Source: a virus
Reading direction: 5' to 3' (one strand)
Virus record (IMG/VR): IMGVR_UViG_3300024346_000316
Span: 1-31,597 of that record
Length of the DNA: 31,597 nucleotides
The notes beneath the pieces are model-generated. The model was not told where the DNA came from and did no database searches. It saw nothing but the letters and a program-made list of their open reading frames with translations. A program made the position numbers and the translations under genes. Below, one piece after another: positions 24,575 to 31,060 of this stretch; the stretch's first letter is position 1, and every line of letters begins with the position of its first letter.

Positions 24575-24949
24575 TCACTTGATCTTTGAACAAATCCTCG
24601 ATGCTATAATTGAAGGGTCTCGCACGCTACTTAATATCTTTGACTTGGAACAGATATAGTGCGCTCTCTTTGTATCTCTTTTATGTAAATAAATCTCTAC
24701 AAGTTTCTTGTCGAGGTGTCGTACTTTTAGGAGAGAAGGTGTTGAAACAAAAGGTACCTTCTTCCAGTCTTTATCAAACACTCCAATGGAATAATAACTT
24801 ATTTCTTTTCTAGCATTGAACAGTTCCATTTTGGTGGTATATATTCCAACAATGTGAGACGGCTTAAGCTTTGGATATGTTGGCGTCCATTGGTGGGCAC
24901 TTGCGTACCCACCGGTAAAGACTAAAACCAATATAATAAGCATTCTCAT
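24575..24949 (-). CDS. Secreted protein of unknown function (exported cassette)
   Basis: The 124-residue protein starts at ATG 24949, overlapping the upstream stop as TAATG; a GTG five codons earlier is an alternative. The signal peptide MRMLIILVLVFTGGYASA should be cut before HQWTP. The mature protein is beta-rich with HQWTPTYPKLKPS, VGIYTTKMELFNARKEISYYSIGVFDKDWKK and a C-terminal Cys pair (HYICSKS...RICSKIK) that could form a disulfide. The 'v.g.y.tkm.LfN.RkeI.YY.i.VfD' pattern recalls small periplasmic proteins that accompany fimbrial genes. The next gene upstream resembles a fimbrial subunit, so a chaperone or anchor role is possible but unproven. Confidence 0.65.
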   Translation of the reverse strand: MRMLIILVLVFTGGYASAHQWTPTYPKLKPSHIVGIYTTKMELFNARKEISYYSIGVFDKDWKKVPFVSTPSLLKVRHLDKKLVEIYLHKRDTKRAHYICSKSKILSSVRDPSIIASRICSKIK

Positions 24950-25449
24950 TACTGGGCGATACACTCCGCTGTTACAACTGCTGAGTATGATCCTGCAGGA
25001 AATGCTTTGTTATACCCGTAAGTTGCTTCAGAAGATATATCAAACCATACGCTTCCTGCAATACTTAAAGGAAATTCAGTAGTATTATTATATACTACCT
25101 TATTTGTATTAAATACGGACATACCTGCATCTGACATTTGGTTGGCAACAGTAGAACCTGTCCAATTAACAACATCCCCGGCTAAAGAAGGGCTGGAAGT
25201 AAAACTAATTGGAGTTGAAATTCTTGCATTATAAGCATTCGCTGTAATAATATCATAGCGAATGATAGGGAGTACTCCGCCTTCAGAGCTAACAGTGGTT
25301 AGTTTAGTTGCGGAGGGGTTACCATAAACACCATCTGTGTCTGTTGTAACAATACATTTAGAGGCTACGGTACCTGAAATAGGAGTGGTTGCTGTCGCTA
25401 GTACGGGAGCGGCCATTATGGTGGCTAGTATAATTAGTTTATTTTTCAT
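24949..25449 (-). CDS. Secreted fimbrial-like / spore-coat-U-like beta protein
   Basis: The 166-residue protein has a signal peptide (MKNKLIILATIMAAPVLATA, cut before TTPISG). The mature sequence starts SGTVASKCIVTTDTDGVYGNPSA and continues as Ser/Thr/Gly-rich strands, ending SYSAVVTAECIAQ. Two Cys, near each end, could form the single disulfide found in many fimbrial subunits. The size, mostly-beta character and C-terminal alternating hydrophobic strand fit a pilin-like or SCPU/DUF4402-like extracellular protein. Exact family is unsure. A small 5-bp hairpin (25467-25480) lies in the 42-nt gap before the ATG, with AGGAA upstream of the start. Confidence 0.65.
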   Translation of the reverse strand: MKNKLIILATIMAAPVLATATTPISGTVASKCIVTTDTDGVYGNPSATKLTTVSSEGGVLPIIRYDIITANAYNARISTPISFTSSPSLAGDVVNWTGSTVANQMSDAGMSVFNTNKVVYNNTTEFPLSIAGSVWFDISSEATYGYNKAFPAGSYSAVVTAECIAQ

Positions 25450-25491
25450 AGTTTAAATAGTTCCTAGTGCTGTTAAGCACCCTGTTGATAA

Positions 25492-26361
25492 TTATTTATC
25501 ATATTGGAGATCTAGCATTTCTTCATGTTTGCGTTGTTGGGCTAAACCTAACCGCAAAGCTTTTTTATTATTGGGTATAAATCCATCTTTCAACATCGGT
25601 ACATCTTCATACTGTCCGCCCTTGAGAGCAGACTTATAAGAAGCTGGTATAAAATTCATTGCAAATAAGGCTTGCTCTTGTAGACTAGCAGCCTCTGACA
25701 TTGCTGAAGCGTTTAAGCCTCCTAACATCTTTTGGAGGTCTACTTTGACTTTCTTTTTTCTTTGTTTGCGATCGTACTCTTCTTGTTCTTTTTGTTGATC
25801 GAGCTTATATTGCTTTTCCATCTCCAAACGTAAGAACTCTTCTTGCTGCGGATCTACGTACTCTTGGGGCAGTATATCTGCTAAAACGTAAGGTTCTTGG
25901 TATCCTTCACAAGAAGGATCTGTCTGTGGGTCAAAGCATGTATCATACCTATAAGTATAAACTACGGAGGGATCTAACACACTTCCTATGCCTTCGATCT
26001 CGATAGAGCCGTTGCCCCAGTAGTCTATAGGAATATCTCCTACAGGTATTGCTTTATAGATTGTGTTACCTTGAAGTCCAGACCAATCATCTGTTTCTCG
26101 AAATATGTAACCATCTCCTAAAGCATTCTCGTTCTGTACATGGACGAGCATTGGATCATCAATATTTTTCACTGCCGTATAACGATAAATAACATTCCCC
26201 ACAGTAAGACCAGCTTGCTGCGGAAGAATGTTTTGCATTACCCAGTTATAACCAAAGTTAGCAGCATTTGTAGTGCTGCCGTAAACTTCTTCAGAGTAGG
26301 AGTAAGAGGAGCAGACTAGCGACACCGCCAGTAGCCCAAAGTGTCTGTTTAGTAGTTTCAT
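25492..26361 (-). CDS. Large secreted protein with coiled-coil region (exported cassette)
   Basis: The 289-residue protein starts at ATG 26361, with GAGGAG seven bases upstream, although it lies 71 nt inside the upstream gene. The signal peptide MKLLNRHFGLLAVSLVCSSYSYS is followed by EEVYGSTTNAANFGYNWVM. Residues 30-150 are beta-rich with aromatic residues and two Cys (DTCFDPQTDPSCEGY). A Gln/Glu/Lys coiled coil (about 168-205) follows, then a helical C terminus rich in Met and Lys (MLGGLNASAMSEAASLQEQ). No family recognised. Export and the coiled coil suggest a periplasmic or surface assembly role. Confidence 0.7.
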   Translation of the reverse strand: MKLLNRHFGLLAVSLVCSSYSYSEEVYGSTTNAANFGYNWVMQNILPQQAGLTVGNVIYRYTAVKNIDDPMLVHVQNENALGDGYIFRETDDWSGLQGNTIYKAIPVGDIPIDYWGNGSIEIEGIGSVLDPSVVYTYRYDTCFDPQTDPSCEGYQEPYVLADILPQEYVDPQQEEFLRLEMEKQYKLDQQKEQEEYDRKQRKKKVKVDLQKMLGGLNASAMSEAASLQEQALFAMNFIPASYKSALKGGQYEDVPMLKDGFIPNNKKALRLGLAQQRKHEEMLDLQYDK

Positions 26362-26851
26362 CCATACTCTCCTCTTCTTTTTCTTCTACAGGCTGCTCTG
26401 CAGTATGAGTTTCCCAGCCAGCTTTTGCATCTTCGCCGATCATACCATCATAAGGGCAAGGTGTTCCTGCCATTAACATTGCATCAAATACACGCTTGTC
26501 CTGACACATTACTGATACTGCTGCGACTTTCATGCCCATATCGTAAAGAGTCTTTGCATTCTTCAGCTTTTCACAATTCATATCTCTCATAGTAGTACCC
26601 ATGGAGATACCCAGTATCTGAGTCTGTACTGCACCCGCAACTCCTACTGTACATAAGTCCGAGTTTGATATATTCATCGTCGGTGTAATTGCCGAAGGTG
26701 GTGGAGACTTTAACGTAGTAGTTGATGTACTATTTACGTCACTTCTCGTTGTACTATCAGTAGTAATTACGTCTCCAGGTGTTACAGTAGTATCATCCTG
26801 TGCATGCACTAACGAAGACGCTAAAAGTAATGGAAGTAATATCTTTTTCAT
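26291..26851 (-). CDS. Secreted/anchored cysteine-containing protein (first gene of exported cassette)
   Basis: The 186-residue protein is the first gene after the promoter at 26883-26911. The signal peptide MKKILLPLLLASSLVHA precedes QDDTTV and a Thr/Ser/Pro-rich stalk (about 20-55). The core has SDLCTVGVAGAVQTQILGI, MNCEKLKNAKTLYDMGMKVAAVSVMCQ and FDAMLMAGTPCPYDGMIG: four Cys likely in two disulfides. An acidic segment and a C-terminal hydrophobic anchor (TLWATGGVASLLLLLLL) end the protein. The 'LC..gvsgavQtqilGi' and 'aGtPCPYdG.iG' motifs resemble a family I recall from marine phages. Function is unknown. The C-terminal anchor is encoded over the next gene's signal peptide. Confidence 0.72.
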   Translation of the reverse strand: MKKILLPLLLASSLVHAQDDTTVTPGDVITTDSTTRSDVNSTSTTTLKSPPPSAITPTMNISNSDLCTVGVAGAVQTQILGISMGTTMRDMNCEKLKNAKTLYDMGMKVAAVSVMCQDKRVFDAMLMAGTPCPYDGMIGEDAKAGWETHTAEQPVEEKEEESMDETTKQTLWATGGVASLLLLLLL

Positions 26852-26882
26852 GTGTTACCTATATGTGGTTTTAATTTTTAGA

Positions 26883-26911
26883 AGTATACTACGAATAAAG
26901 CAAATTGTCAA
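26883..26911 (-). promoter_or_regulatory. Sigma70-type promoter for the exported-protein cassette
   Basis: TTGACA (26911-26906), 17-bp spacer, TATACT (26888-26883) on the minus strand, preceded by AAAAAAAGTTC. The upstream 11 bases are identical to those of the tail promoter at 11490-11518. It would start transcription near 26876, 25 nt before the first cassette gene. Confidence 0.86.
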
Positions 26912-26928
26912 GAACTTTTTTTGAGTGC

Positions 26929-27054
26929 TCAGACTGAAATGTTGAGTAGGGTGCCTTTTTTACTTTCTCTGAACCCGTACTTAGCGTACAGACGTTTCAT
27001 GAGATTATTTCTTGCTTCCTTGTTAAGGAGGGCCTCCTTGTTAAGGAAGGTCAC
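26929..27054 (-). CDS. Small ORF (41 residues), possible remnant of a GNAT-type acetyltransferase
   Basis: From a GTG at 27054 that overlaps the previous stop as TAGTG, a frame of 41 codons ends at TGA 26929. The C-terminal part NNLMKRLYAKYGFRESKKGT resembles the final 'a.rLYeklGFre' strand-helix of GNAT acetyltransferases, without the rest of that domain. The N-terminal part (TFLNKEALLNKEARNN) contains a repeat encoded by an 18-nt DNA duplication. No Shine-Dalgarno site is visible. It may be a degraded fragment, or a real small protein translated by coupling. Confidence 0.35.
   Translation of the reverse strand: MTFLNKEALLNKEARNNLMKRLYAKYGFRESKKGTLLNISV
27017..27047. repeat. Short tandem repeat with internal dyads
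   Basis: TCCTTGTTAAGGA occurs at 27017-27029 and 27035-27047, an 18-nt period equal to six codons. Each copy is itself an imperfect inverted repeat (TCCTT...AAGGA), and the pair together could fold as a larger hairpin. It follows the stop of the tail chaperone-like gene by only a few bases. Confidence 0.75.
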
Positions 27055-27500
27055 TAACTAGGTTGAGTAGGCCACACTATATTATCTAAATCTGTGACGC
27101 TTGAGTTGGCCGCAGGAACGTCTCTCAATGCTGTCCTGTAAGTTTGCCACTCTGCTAAGGTTGTTCCTGCGGGTAATACTGCATCTGCTAGTTGAGTAAA
27201 GTCAGAGTTAAATAGTTTCGTGTCTCTCCGACCTCTTATCTCTGCATCTAGTTTTTCTCTATCAAGGACCCAAGCATTGTTTTCCCAGTAGCACCACGGT
27301 CCTGGGTACACAGGTTTGTCTTTTTTAAACTCAGTCCCATCCCAATACCATTTTTCTATATTCCAAGTATCTGTATCGTAAGGAACGATATGCGCTATAC
27401 AATCTCCATACCTTTGTCCGTCTGTGTACATATCATCTTCTGAGGGAGTGCAAACGGAGTTAATTTCTCCGTTATCCATTACCATAATTACTTTTATCAT
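27054..27500 (-). CDS. Tail fibre assembly / tail assembly chaperone-like protein
   Basis: The 148-residue protein has two parts. Residues 1-90 form a fibre-associated region with aromatic repeats (WNIEKWYWDGTEF; GPWCYWENNAWVLD). Residues 90-148 match the phage tail assembly chaperone pattern RRDTKLFNSDFTQLADAVLPAGTTLAEWQTYRTALRDVP (Phage_tail_APC-like, 'R..ll..sDwtqlpDa.l....w..YRqaLRdip'), ending at VWPTQPS. In other phages such proteins sit next to fibre genes and assist fibre folding or attachment. Here it follows two fibre-like genes in the same operon and starts by ATGA overlap. Confidence 0.75.
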   Translation of the reverse strand: MIKVIMVMDNGEINSVCTPSEDDMYTDGQRYGDCIAHIVPYDTDTWNIEKWYWDGTEFKKDKPVYPGPWCYWENNAWVLDREKLDAEIRGRRDTKLFNSDFTQLADAVLPAGTTLAEWQTYRTALRDVPAANSSVTDLDNIVWPTQPS

Positions 27501-28198
27501 ACTATATACCCCATTATTTCTGTTTTCTGTCCTGTATGTGTTCTAGTAAAAACACTAGAACCCCTTTGTAAGTCACCATTACTATAAGTGGCGATTGTAC
27601 CTAAAGTATGGTTCGTATAATCAAATTTCGCTTTTCGATGAGTATACCTAAAAAAGTTCTCTCCCAAGGATTGATATTGCTCATATTTATAATCTATGTA
27701 AGGCCCTAACATTACATAGGCTGCATCTATCGAGCCTACTGCTCCTTGATACCAGCCCCCATCAAACGCGCCAGAACTAGTAGTAAAGTTTACCGCTCGT
27801 GCTGCTACGGCTCGGAGCATGGGCTGTTCGCTTGTGAAGCCCAAGTCGCTGTTTGATTTAAAAATATTTATACCATAACCTGAGGTAGGAGTTGTAAAGA
27901 GTGAGCAGCGTTGCACAACTGCGTAATCACAGGCTACATTATACGTCATATTAGCCCTTAGAACTCTAACACCGCCAGCGACAAAATCGCTTATGTGCCC
28001 ACCTAAATATTTTACACCTGTAGTACCTCCTCCAGTAGGTCTGGCAAAGACAAGACAGTCTGTAGCTAACGTATTTGGAAGTGTTACATAAGCTACACCT
28101 GTAGGCTTAGTGCCTGTTTGTATAACCTGAAAGACTTCACTTGTTTCATCAATTTGAGTGAAGCCCGAAGAGTTGACTGAGGTTATTCCGTAAGTCAT
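27497..28198 (-). CDS. Tail fibre or tail-tip-associated protein
   Basis: The 233-residue protein starts MTYGITSVNSSGFTQIDETSEVFQVIQTG, a start style shared with small fibre or collar proteins ('...G..i..s...f.v...g') near phage fibre genes. It is beta-rich with no signal peptide. It has a GGGTTGVKYLGGH region, a YAVVQRCSLF strand and a C-terminal RGSSVFTRTHTGQKTEIMGYIV. Coupled by ATGA to both neighbours. Because it lies between the S/T-rich fibre gene and the fibre chaperone, a virion surface role is likely. I cannot name the family with confidence. Confidence 0.6.
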   Translation of the reverse strand: MTYGITSVNSSGFTQIDETSEVFQVIQTGTKPTGVAYVTLPNTLATDCLVFARPTGGGTTGVKYLGGHISDFVAGGVRVLRANMTYNVACDYAVVQRCSLFTTPTSGYGINIFKSNSDLGFTSEQPMLRAVAARAVNFTTSSGAFDGGWYQGAVGSIDAAYVMLGPYIDYKYEQYQSLGENFFRYTHRKAKFDYTNHTLGTIATYSNGDLQRGSSVFTRTHTGQKTEIMGYIV

Positions 28199-29622
28199 AT
28201 TTTAAATACCCTTAATTGAAAAGTATTACTCAAACTTGAAGGGTCATTTGAAGACCTTGATATCGTAATACTAGTTCCGCTTGAAGTAAGAGAGGTAAAC
28301 TCATGGGCTCCACTCGTCTGCCAGTCTAGCCCGATAGATGAACTAGAAGAGCTAAATCCTGCTTGAGTTACTGTTGCTGAAGAGCCTCCTGCAGCAAGAG
28401 TACCAGTATGTACTCCCAAAACTCTAATCGTTCTGTCTGAGGTGTCTAGTCTCGGTATGGTTCCCGTAGGCGGAAATACCTGCAACCCGTAAGCCCCTGT
28501 ACTAGTGCCCTGTCTCGTTATGCTAAAGTTCCACGGCTGCTGGAGATACCAAGCGTCTCCGTTGTACAATCTTATGATGTAATTTGAAGTATCTCCGGCA
28601 GAAGGCAGCATTGTAGCTGGAAGTGTTAGTGTTTGAGTCGTAGAAGTTCCAAAGCCTACAGAAGGGTACCACCCTGTAAGTGTTGAAGTGTTGTACACAA
28701 ACATATTCGGGTTAGCTGCTTCAGGGGTCTGACTCTGGGTAAGAGTAACACTAGCAGATGTTGCTGTTGAAGTTATAGTCTGAGACGAGGCACTTATTGA
28801 GGATGCAGAAAAGTCAGCGTCGTAAAGAGTAAAATCAACTGCTCCTATTAACTCAGTCTGGTTTGAGTGAGAATAAATTGAAAGGGTGAAAGATTCGCCT
28901 TGCCTCGCAGTTTCATCTACGGCATCGTCATCAATTAATACGTTTACATAAAAGGTATAGTTAGTTGTACTTCCTATTCTTTGACTTTGAGGTATATTTG
29001 CCCAGCCTGAGGTATATCCAAGCTCTCCGGATCCTATACTTCCTGAATTTCTAGTAACTCTATACCAAACTCGTGCAGCCCCATTAATTGTACTATTCTG
29101 ATCAACATTGTTTACAATATTTGTCCAACTAAAGTAATTACTCGTACTACCACTCCCTGAAGGTTCGGTTGAAGCAGTTACAGTTGGATCAAAAGTTATA
29201 CTAGTTACAGCATTTGAACCTGTTCCATCATCCCAAGTTACTTCAGTATCAACACCATTACTTGCCCCAAAAGGTGTGGAAGACACAGACCATGTCCAGG
29301 TAGTACTATTTGACGAGCTGTTATAGCTATAAGTTGCTGCAGACCTAGAGAGGGTAACGCTTCCTATTTTTATAGTGGCGAAGGTAGAGTTTGATTGGTT
29401 ACCAGTTAAAGTAAAGCTAACAGTGCCACTGCCTCCGCCTACTGTAGTGTGGTATAAACTTGTAATACTTGAACCTGAAAATACACTATCAAGAGTAGCA
29501 TTGCTGGTACCGTTTTGAGTATTAGAAACCGTACCAAAAGCAGTACCTGACATACCCGTAAGGGTGATCCCATAAACAGTAAGACTGCCTCGATCTACCC
29601 ATTTTGTTTGAAGTGTTGCCAT
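28195..29622 (-). CDS. Ser/Thr-rich tail fibre or adhesin-like virion protein
   Basis: This 475-residue protein is dominated by Ser, Thr, Gly, Asn and Val in alternating strands, i.e. several Ig-like or beta-sandwich domains. A central DDDAVDETARQGESFTLSIYS stretch (near residue 230) is like the Calx-beta/Cadherin 'D...E..e.f.l.l' calcium-binding pattern. It lacks a signal peptide, so it is made in the cytoplasm and assembled into the particle. The N terminus (MATLQTKWVDRGSLTVYGI) may be the virion-binding part. The start overlaps the previous stop as TAATG. It is likely a host-recognition component additional to the gpJ-like protein. Receptor unknown. Confidence 0.65.
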   Translation of the reverse strand: MATLQTKWVDRGSLTVYGITLTGMSGTAFGTVSNTQNGTSNATLDSVFSGSSITSLYHTTVGGGSGTVSFTLTGNQSNSTFATIKIGSVTLSRSAATYSYNSSSNSTTWTWSVSSTPFGASNGVDTEVTWDDGTGSNAVTSITFDPTVTASTEPSGSGSTSNYFSWTNIVNNVDQNSTINGAARVWYRVTRNSGSIGSGELGYTSGWANIPQSQRIGSTTNYTFYVNVLIDDDAVDETARQGESFTLSIYSHSNQTELIGAVDFTLYDADFSASSISASSQTITSTATSASVTLTQSQTPEAANPNMFVYNTSTLTGWYPSVGFGTSTTQTLTLPATMLPSAGDTSNYIIRLYNGDAWYLQQPWNFSITRQGTSTGAYGLQVFPPTGTIPRLDTSDRTIRVLGVHTGTLAAGGSSATVTQAGFSSSSSSIGLDWQTSGAHEFTSLTSSGTSITISRSSNDPSSLSNTFQLRVFKI

Positions 29623-29801
29623 TAGTAGTCTACCGGCTCTAAGATAGCTATGAGCTGTTCATCTGAAAAAAGTTGATTAAAATCTGTATCTAATGGTGTA
29701 TGAACGTTTCCCGATAATACACCGTCGAGGTACCACTTGCCTATTTTGTAGCAAGTTTCGTCTTCAACGAGTGTATCTATCCAAGTAATCGTTATTGCCA
29801 T
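29622..29801 (-). CDS. Small protein (59 residues) preceding the fibre gene
   Basis: An ORF from ATG 29801 to TAA 29622 encodes MAITITWIDTLVEDETCYKI... and ends FNQLFSDEQLIAILEPVDY. It contains a GKWYLDGVLSGNVHTPLDTDF segment and a C-terminal helix. It is the first gene after the promoter at 29854-29882 and its stop overlaps the fibre gene start as TAATG. It is acidic, with no membrane segment. I do not recognise a family. It may be a small virion or fibre-assembly factor; coupling to the fibre gene favours that. Confidence 0.6.
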   Translation of the reverse strand: MAITITWIDTLVEDETCYKIGKWYLDGVLSGNVHTPLDTDFNQLFSDEQLIAILEPVDY

Positions 29802-29853
29802 TAGTTACACTCCCACGTTCAAAGTATTAATATTATATGTTGTCATGGTTGCA

Positions 29854-29882
29854 ATTATATCTCACTTTCCATAAATTGTCAA
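29854..29882 (-). promoter_or_regulatory. Sigma70-type promoter for the fibre operon
   Basis: TTGACA (29882-29877), 17-bp spacer, TATAAT (29859-29854) on the minus strand, preceded by AAAAAAATTG. It directs transcription of the 59-residue ORF, two fibre-like genes and the chaperone-like gene. Confidence 0.87.
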
Positions 29883-29934
29883 CAATTTTTTTCAAGTTGG
29901 TCATGGGGAAGAATGGTTTGGGCAAGTCTTTTTC

Positions 29935-30306
29935 TTAAAAGGATTTACTAAGTAATATTTGATTATTAACAACTACTAAAGTAGCTCCAGTATTCATAAT
30001 ATTTAGAGCTAGGCCACGCTCTTTCTCACTGAGGTCGCGTCCTAACAGGTTGTATACTAATGCATTAGTTGCGGCTTTAACCAGTAAGAGTTTTCCTACA
30101 GAAGGTTTTGAACCGAAAATAGGGTTGCCTTCTGCAAGACCGCACTCTGGAGTACATTTTATTACTTTGTAAGTTTGTGCAGTATCTATCAACTGCATTG
30201 ATAGATAGTACTTGTACTTATTCTGCTCGCTCTCAGTCCACGTGCCGTAGGTGTTAGTTGCACACCCTGTCGATAATAATACTATAATTATAAATAATTT
30301 TTTCAA
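29935..30306 (-). CDS. Outer- or inner-membrane lipoprotein
   Basis: This 123-residue protein has a lipoprotein signal (MKKLFIIIVLLSTGC): the lipobox LSTGC places the lipidated Cys at residue 15. The start codon is TTG with AAGGAG six bases upstream. The mature part contains DTAQTYKVIKCTPECGLAEGNPIFGSKPS and a C-terminal hydrophobic region (LALNIMNTGATLVVVNNQI). Two further Cys could form a disulfide. The 'D..qT....C....aeGNP..g..Ps' pattern resembles a small membrane-protein family of unknown function. It has its own promoter and is the first leftward gene, so it may be expressed early. Superinfection exclusion is a possible role for such proteins, but nothing proves it. Confidence 0.75.
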   Translation of the reverse strand: MKKLFIIIVLLSTGCATNTYGTWTESEQNKYKYYLSMQLIDTAQTYKVIKCTPECGLAEGNPIFGSKPSVGKLLLVKAATNALVYNLLGRDLSEKERGLALNIMNTGATLVVVNNQILLSKSF

Positions 30307-30338
30307 GGTGCTCTCCTTTGCGCTGTGATTGTAGGTAC

Positions 30339-30367
30339 ATTTTACTCTGCTTTGAATAGCTTGTCAA
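30339..30367 (-). promoter_or_regulatory. Sigma70-type promoter for the lipoprotein gene
   Basis: TTGACA (30367-30362), 17-bp spacer, TAAAAT (30344-30339) on the minus strand, preceded by AAAAAAAATTC. It diverges from the rightward promoter at 30524-30551. Confidence 0.83.
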
Positions 30368-30523
30368 GAATTTTTTTTGTTACACCCTTTTGGTTTTCTC
30401 GTTTCTCTTAAAGTTGTACGTGGAGGGGAGCGCGGTCGCGCTGCTTATAACCAAGTCGTCTAACCGCCCCCTCCCTTATGCTTTTTTATTCTAAAAAACA
30501 TGCAGAAAAATTTTATTATTTAC
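30368..30523. other. Divergent control region with inverted repeats
   Basis: This 156-bp stretch lies between the leftward and rightward promoters and contains no credible gene. A GGAGGGG (30422-30428) can pair with CCCCTCC (30468-30474), enclosing a perfect AGCGCG-GT-CGCGCT palindrome (30429-30442). It also has T-rich and A-rich tracts next to each promoter. An operator, origin or recombination site are all possible; the sequence does not decide. Confidence 0.5.
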
Positions 30524-30551
30524 TTGACGGATTCGCTGGGCGTGCTATAAT
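30524..30551 (+). promoter_or_regulatory. Rightward sigma70-type promoter
   Basis: TTGACG (30524-30529), 16-bp spacer and TATAAT (30546-30551) lie on the plus strand. The -35 and spacer differ from the six leftward promoters (G at the last -35 position, 16 bp). It reads into the small rightward membrane-protein gene at 30584. Confidence 0.82.
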
Positions 30552-30583
30552 ATCACCTCATTAGACAGATAAGGCAGGGCAAA

Positions 30584-30676
30584 ATGTTTCACGATATCGC
30601 GGCAGGACTGGCAAAACTTTGTTTCTTTTCTTTGATAATTGGGGCTTTACTTTGCATTCTTTTAATGATACCATAA
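30584..30676 (+). CDS. 30-residue single-span membrane peptide
   Basis: A 30-codon ORF begins MFHDIAAGLAKLCFFSLIIG and ends LLMIP. It has one hydrophobic helix after a short polar N terminus. It lies 33 nt after the -10 of the rightward promoter, with AGGCAGGGC before the ATG. The position and ribosome site support translation. No family recognised. Confidence 0.5.
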   Translation: MFHDIAAGLAKLCFFSLIIGALLCILLMIP

Positions 30677-30711
30677 CATCTCTTTACAATTACTTACTAG
30701 GATATACTATT

Positions 30712-31014
30712 ATGACTGATATTAACTACACTCCCGAAATGGTAGCAAAAATCGAAGCCGCTCAACCTCTTGATCTGGCTAAAGCTAAAGCACTCGGTGC
30801 AGAATTAGATCGCGGCTACCGCTCGATCATTGCTAAAGCCAAGCGCGAGGGATTCGACTATATCTCGAAGCCAGCACCAGCCAAGAAAAAAGCCGCACCT
30901 AGCAAGGCCGATATGGTCGCGGCTATCTGCTCGGCTCTTGATATGGATACGTGCGAGGGGCTAGAGAAATCGACTGGCTCGGCTCTAAATAAATTGCTTT
31001 CATCGCTTGCATAA
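30712..31014 (+). CDS. Small, probably DNA-binding protein
   Basis: I start this 100-residue protein at ATG 30712 (MTDINYTPEMVAKIEAAQPLD), with AGGATATACT upstream; the frame continues further left without a good site. The N-terminal half has a helix-turn-helix-like pattern (LAKAKALGAELDRGYRSIIAKAKREGFDYI). A basic Pro/Ala/Lys linker (KPAPAKKKAAPSK) leads to a C-terminal helical module (DMVAAICSALDMDTCEGLEKSTGSALNKLLSSLA) of the SAP/HeH type. I recall close relatives of the C-terminal module in marine and T7-like phages. A role in regulation or DNA binding is likely; the target is unknown. Confidence 0.75.
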   Translation: MTDINYTPEMVAKIEAAQPLDLAKAKALGAELDRGYRSIIAKAKREGFDYISKPAPAKKKAAPSKADMVAAICSALDMDTCEGLEKSTGSALNKLLSSLA

Positions 31015-31022
31015 CTAGGAAA

Positions 31023-31044
31023 AGCCCTGTATAATCAGGGCTTA
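31023..31044. other. 8-bp hairpin with TATAAT loop
   Basis: AAGCCCTG and CAGGGCTT form a perfect 8-bp stem around TATAAT, 8 nt after the preceding stop and 17 nt before the next ATG. No T-run follows in the rightward direction, so an RNA-processing or stability element is likelier than a terminator. Confidence 0.6.
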
Positions 31045-31060
31045 ACCACTGGAGATTTTT

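Noticed and set aside
30619-30711. Upstream extension of the 100-residue HTH-like protein
   Set aside because: It overlaps the small membrane peptide in another frame and lacks a ribosome site; ATG 30712 has one.
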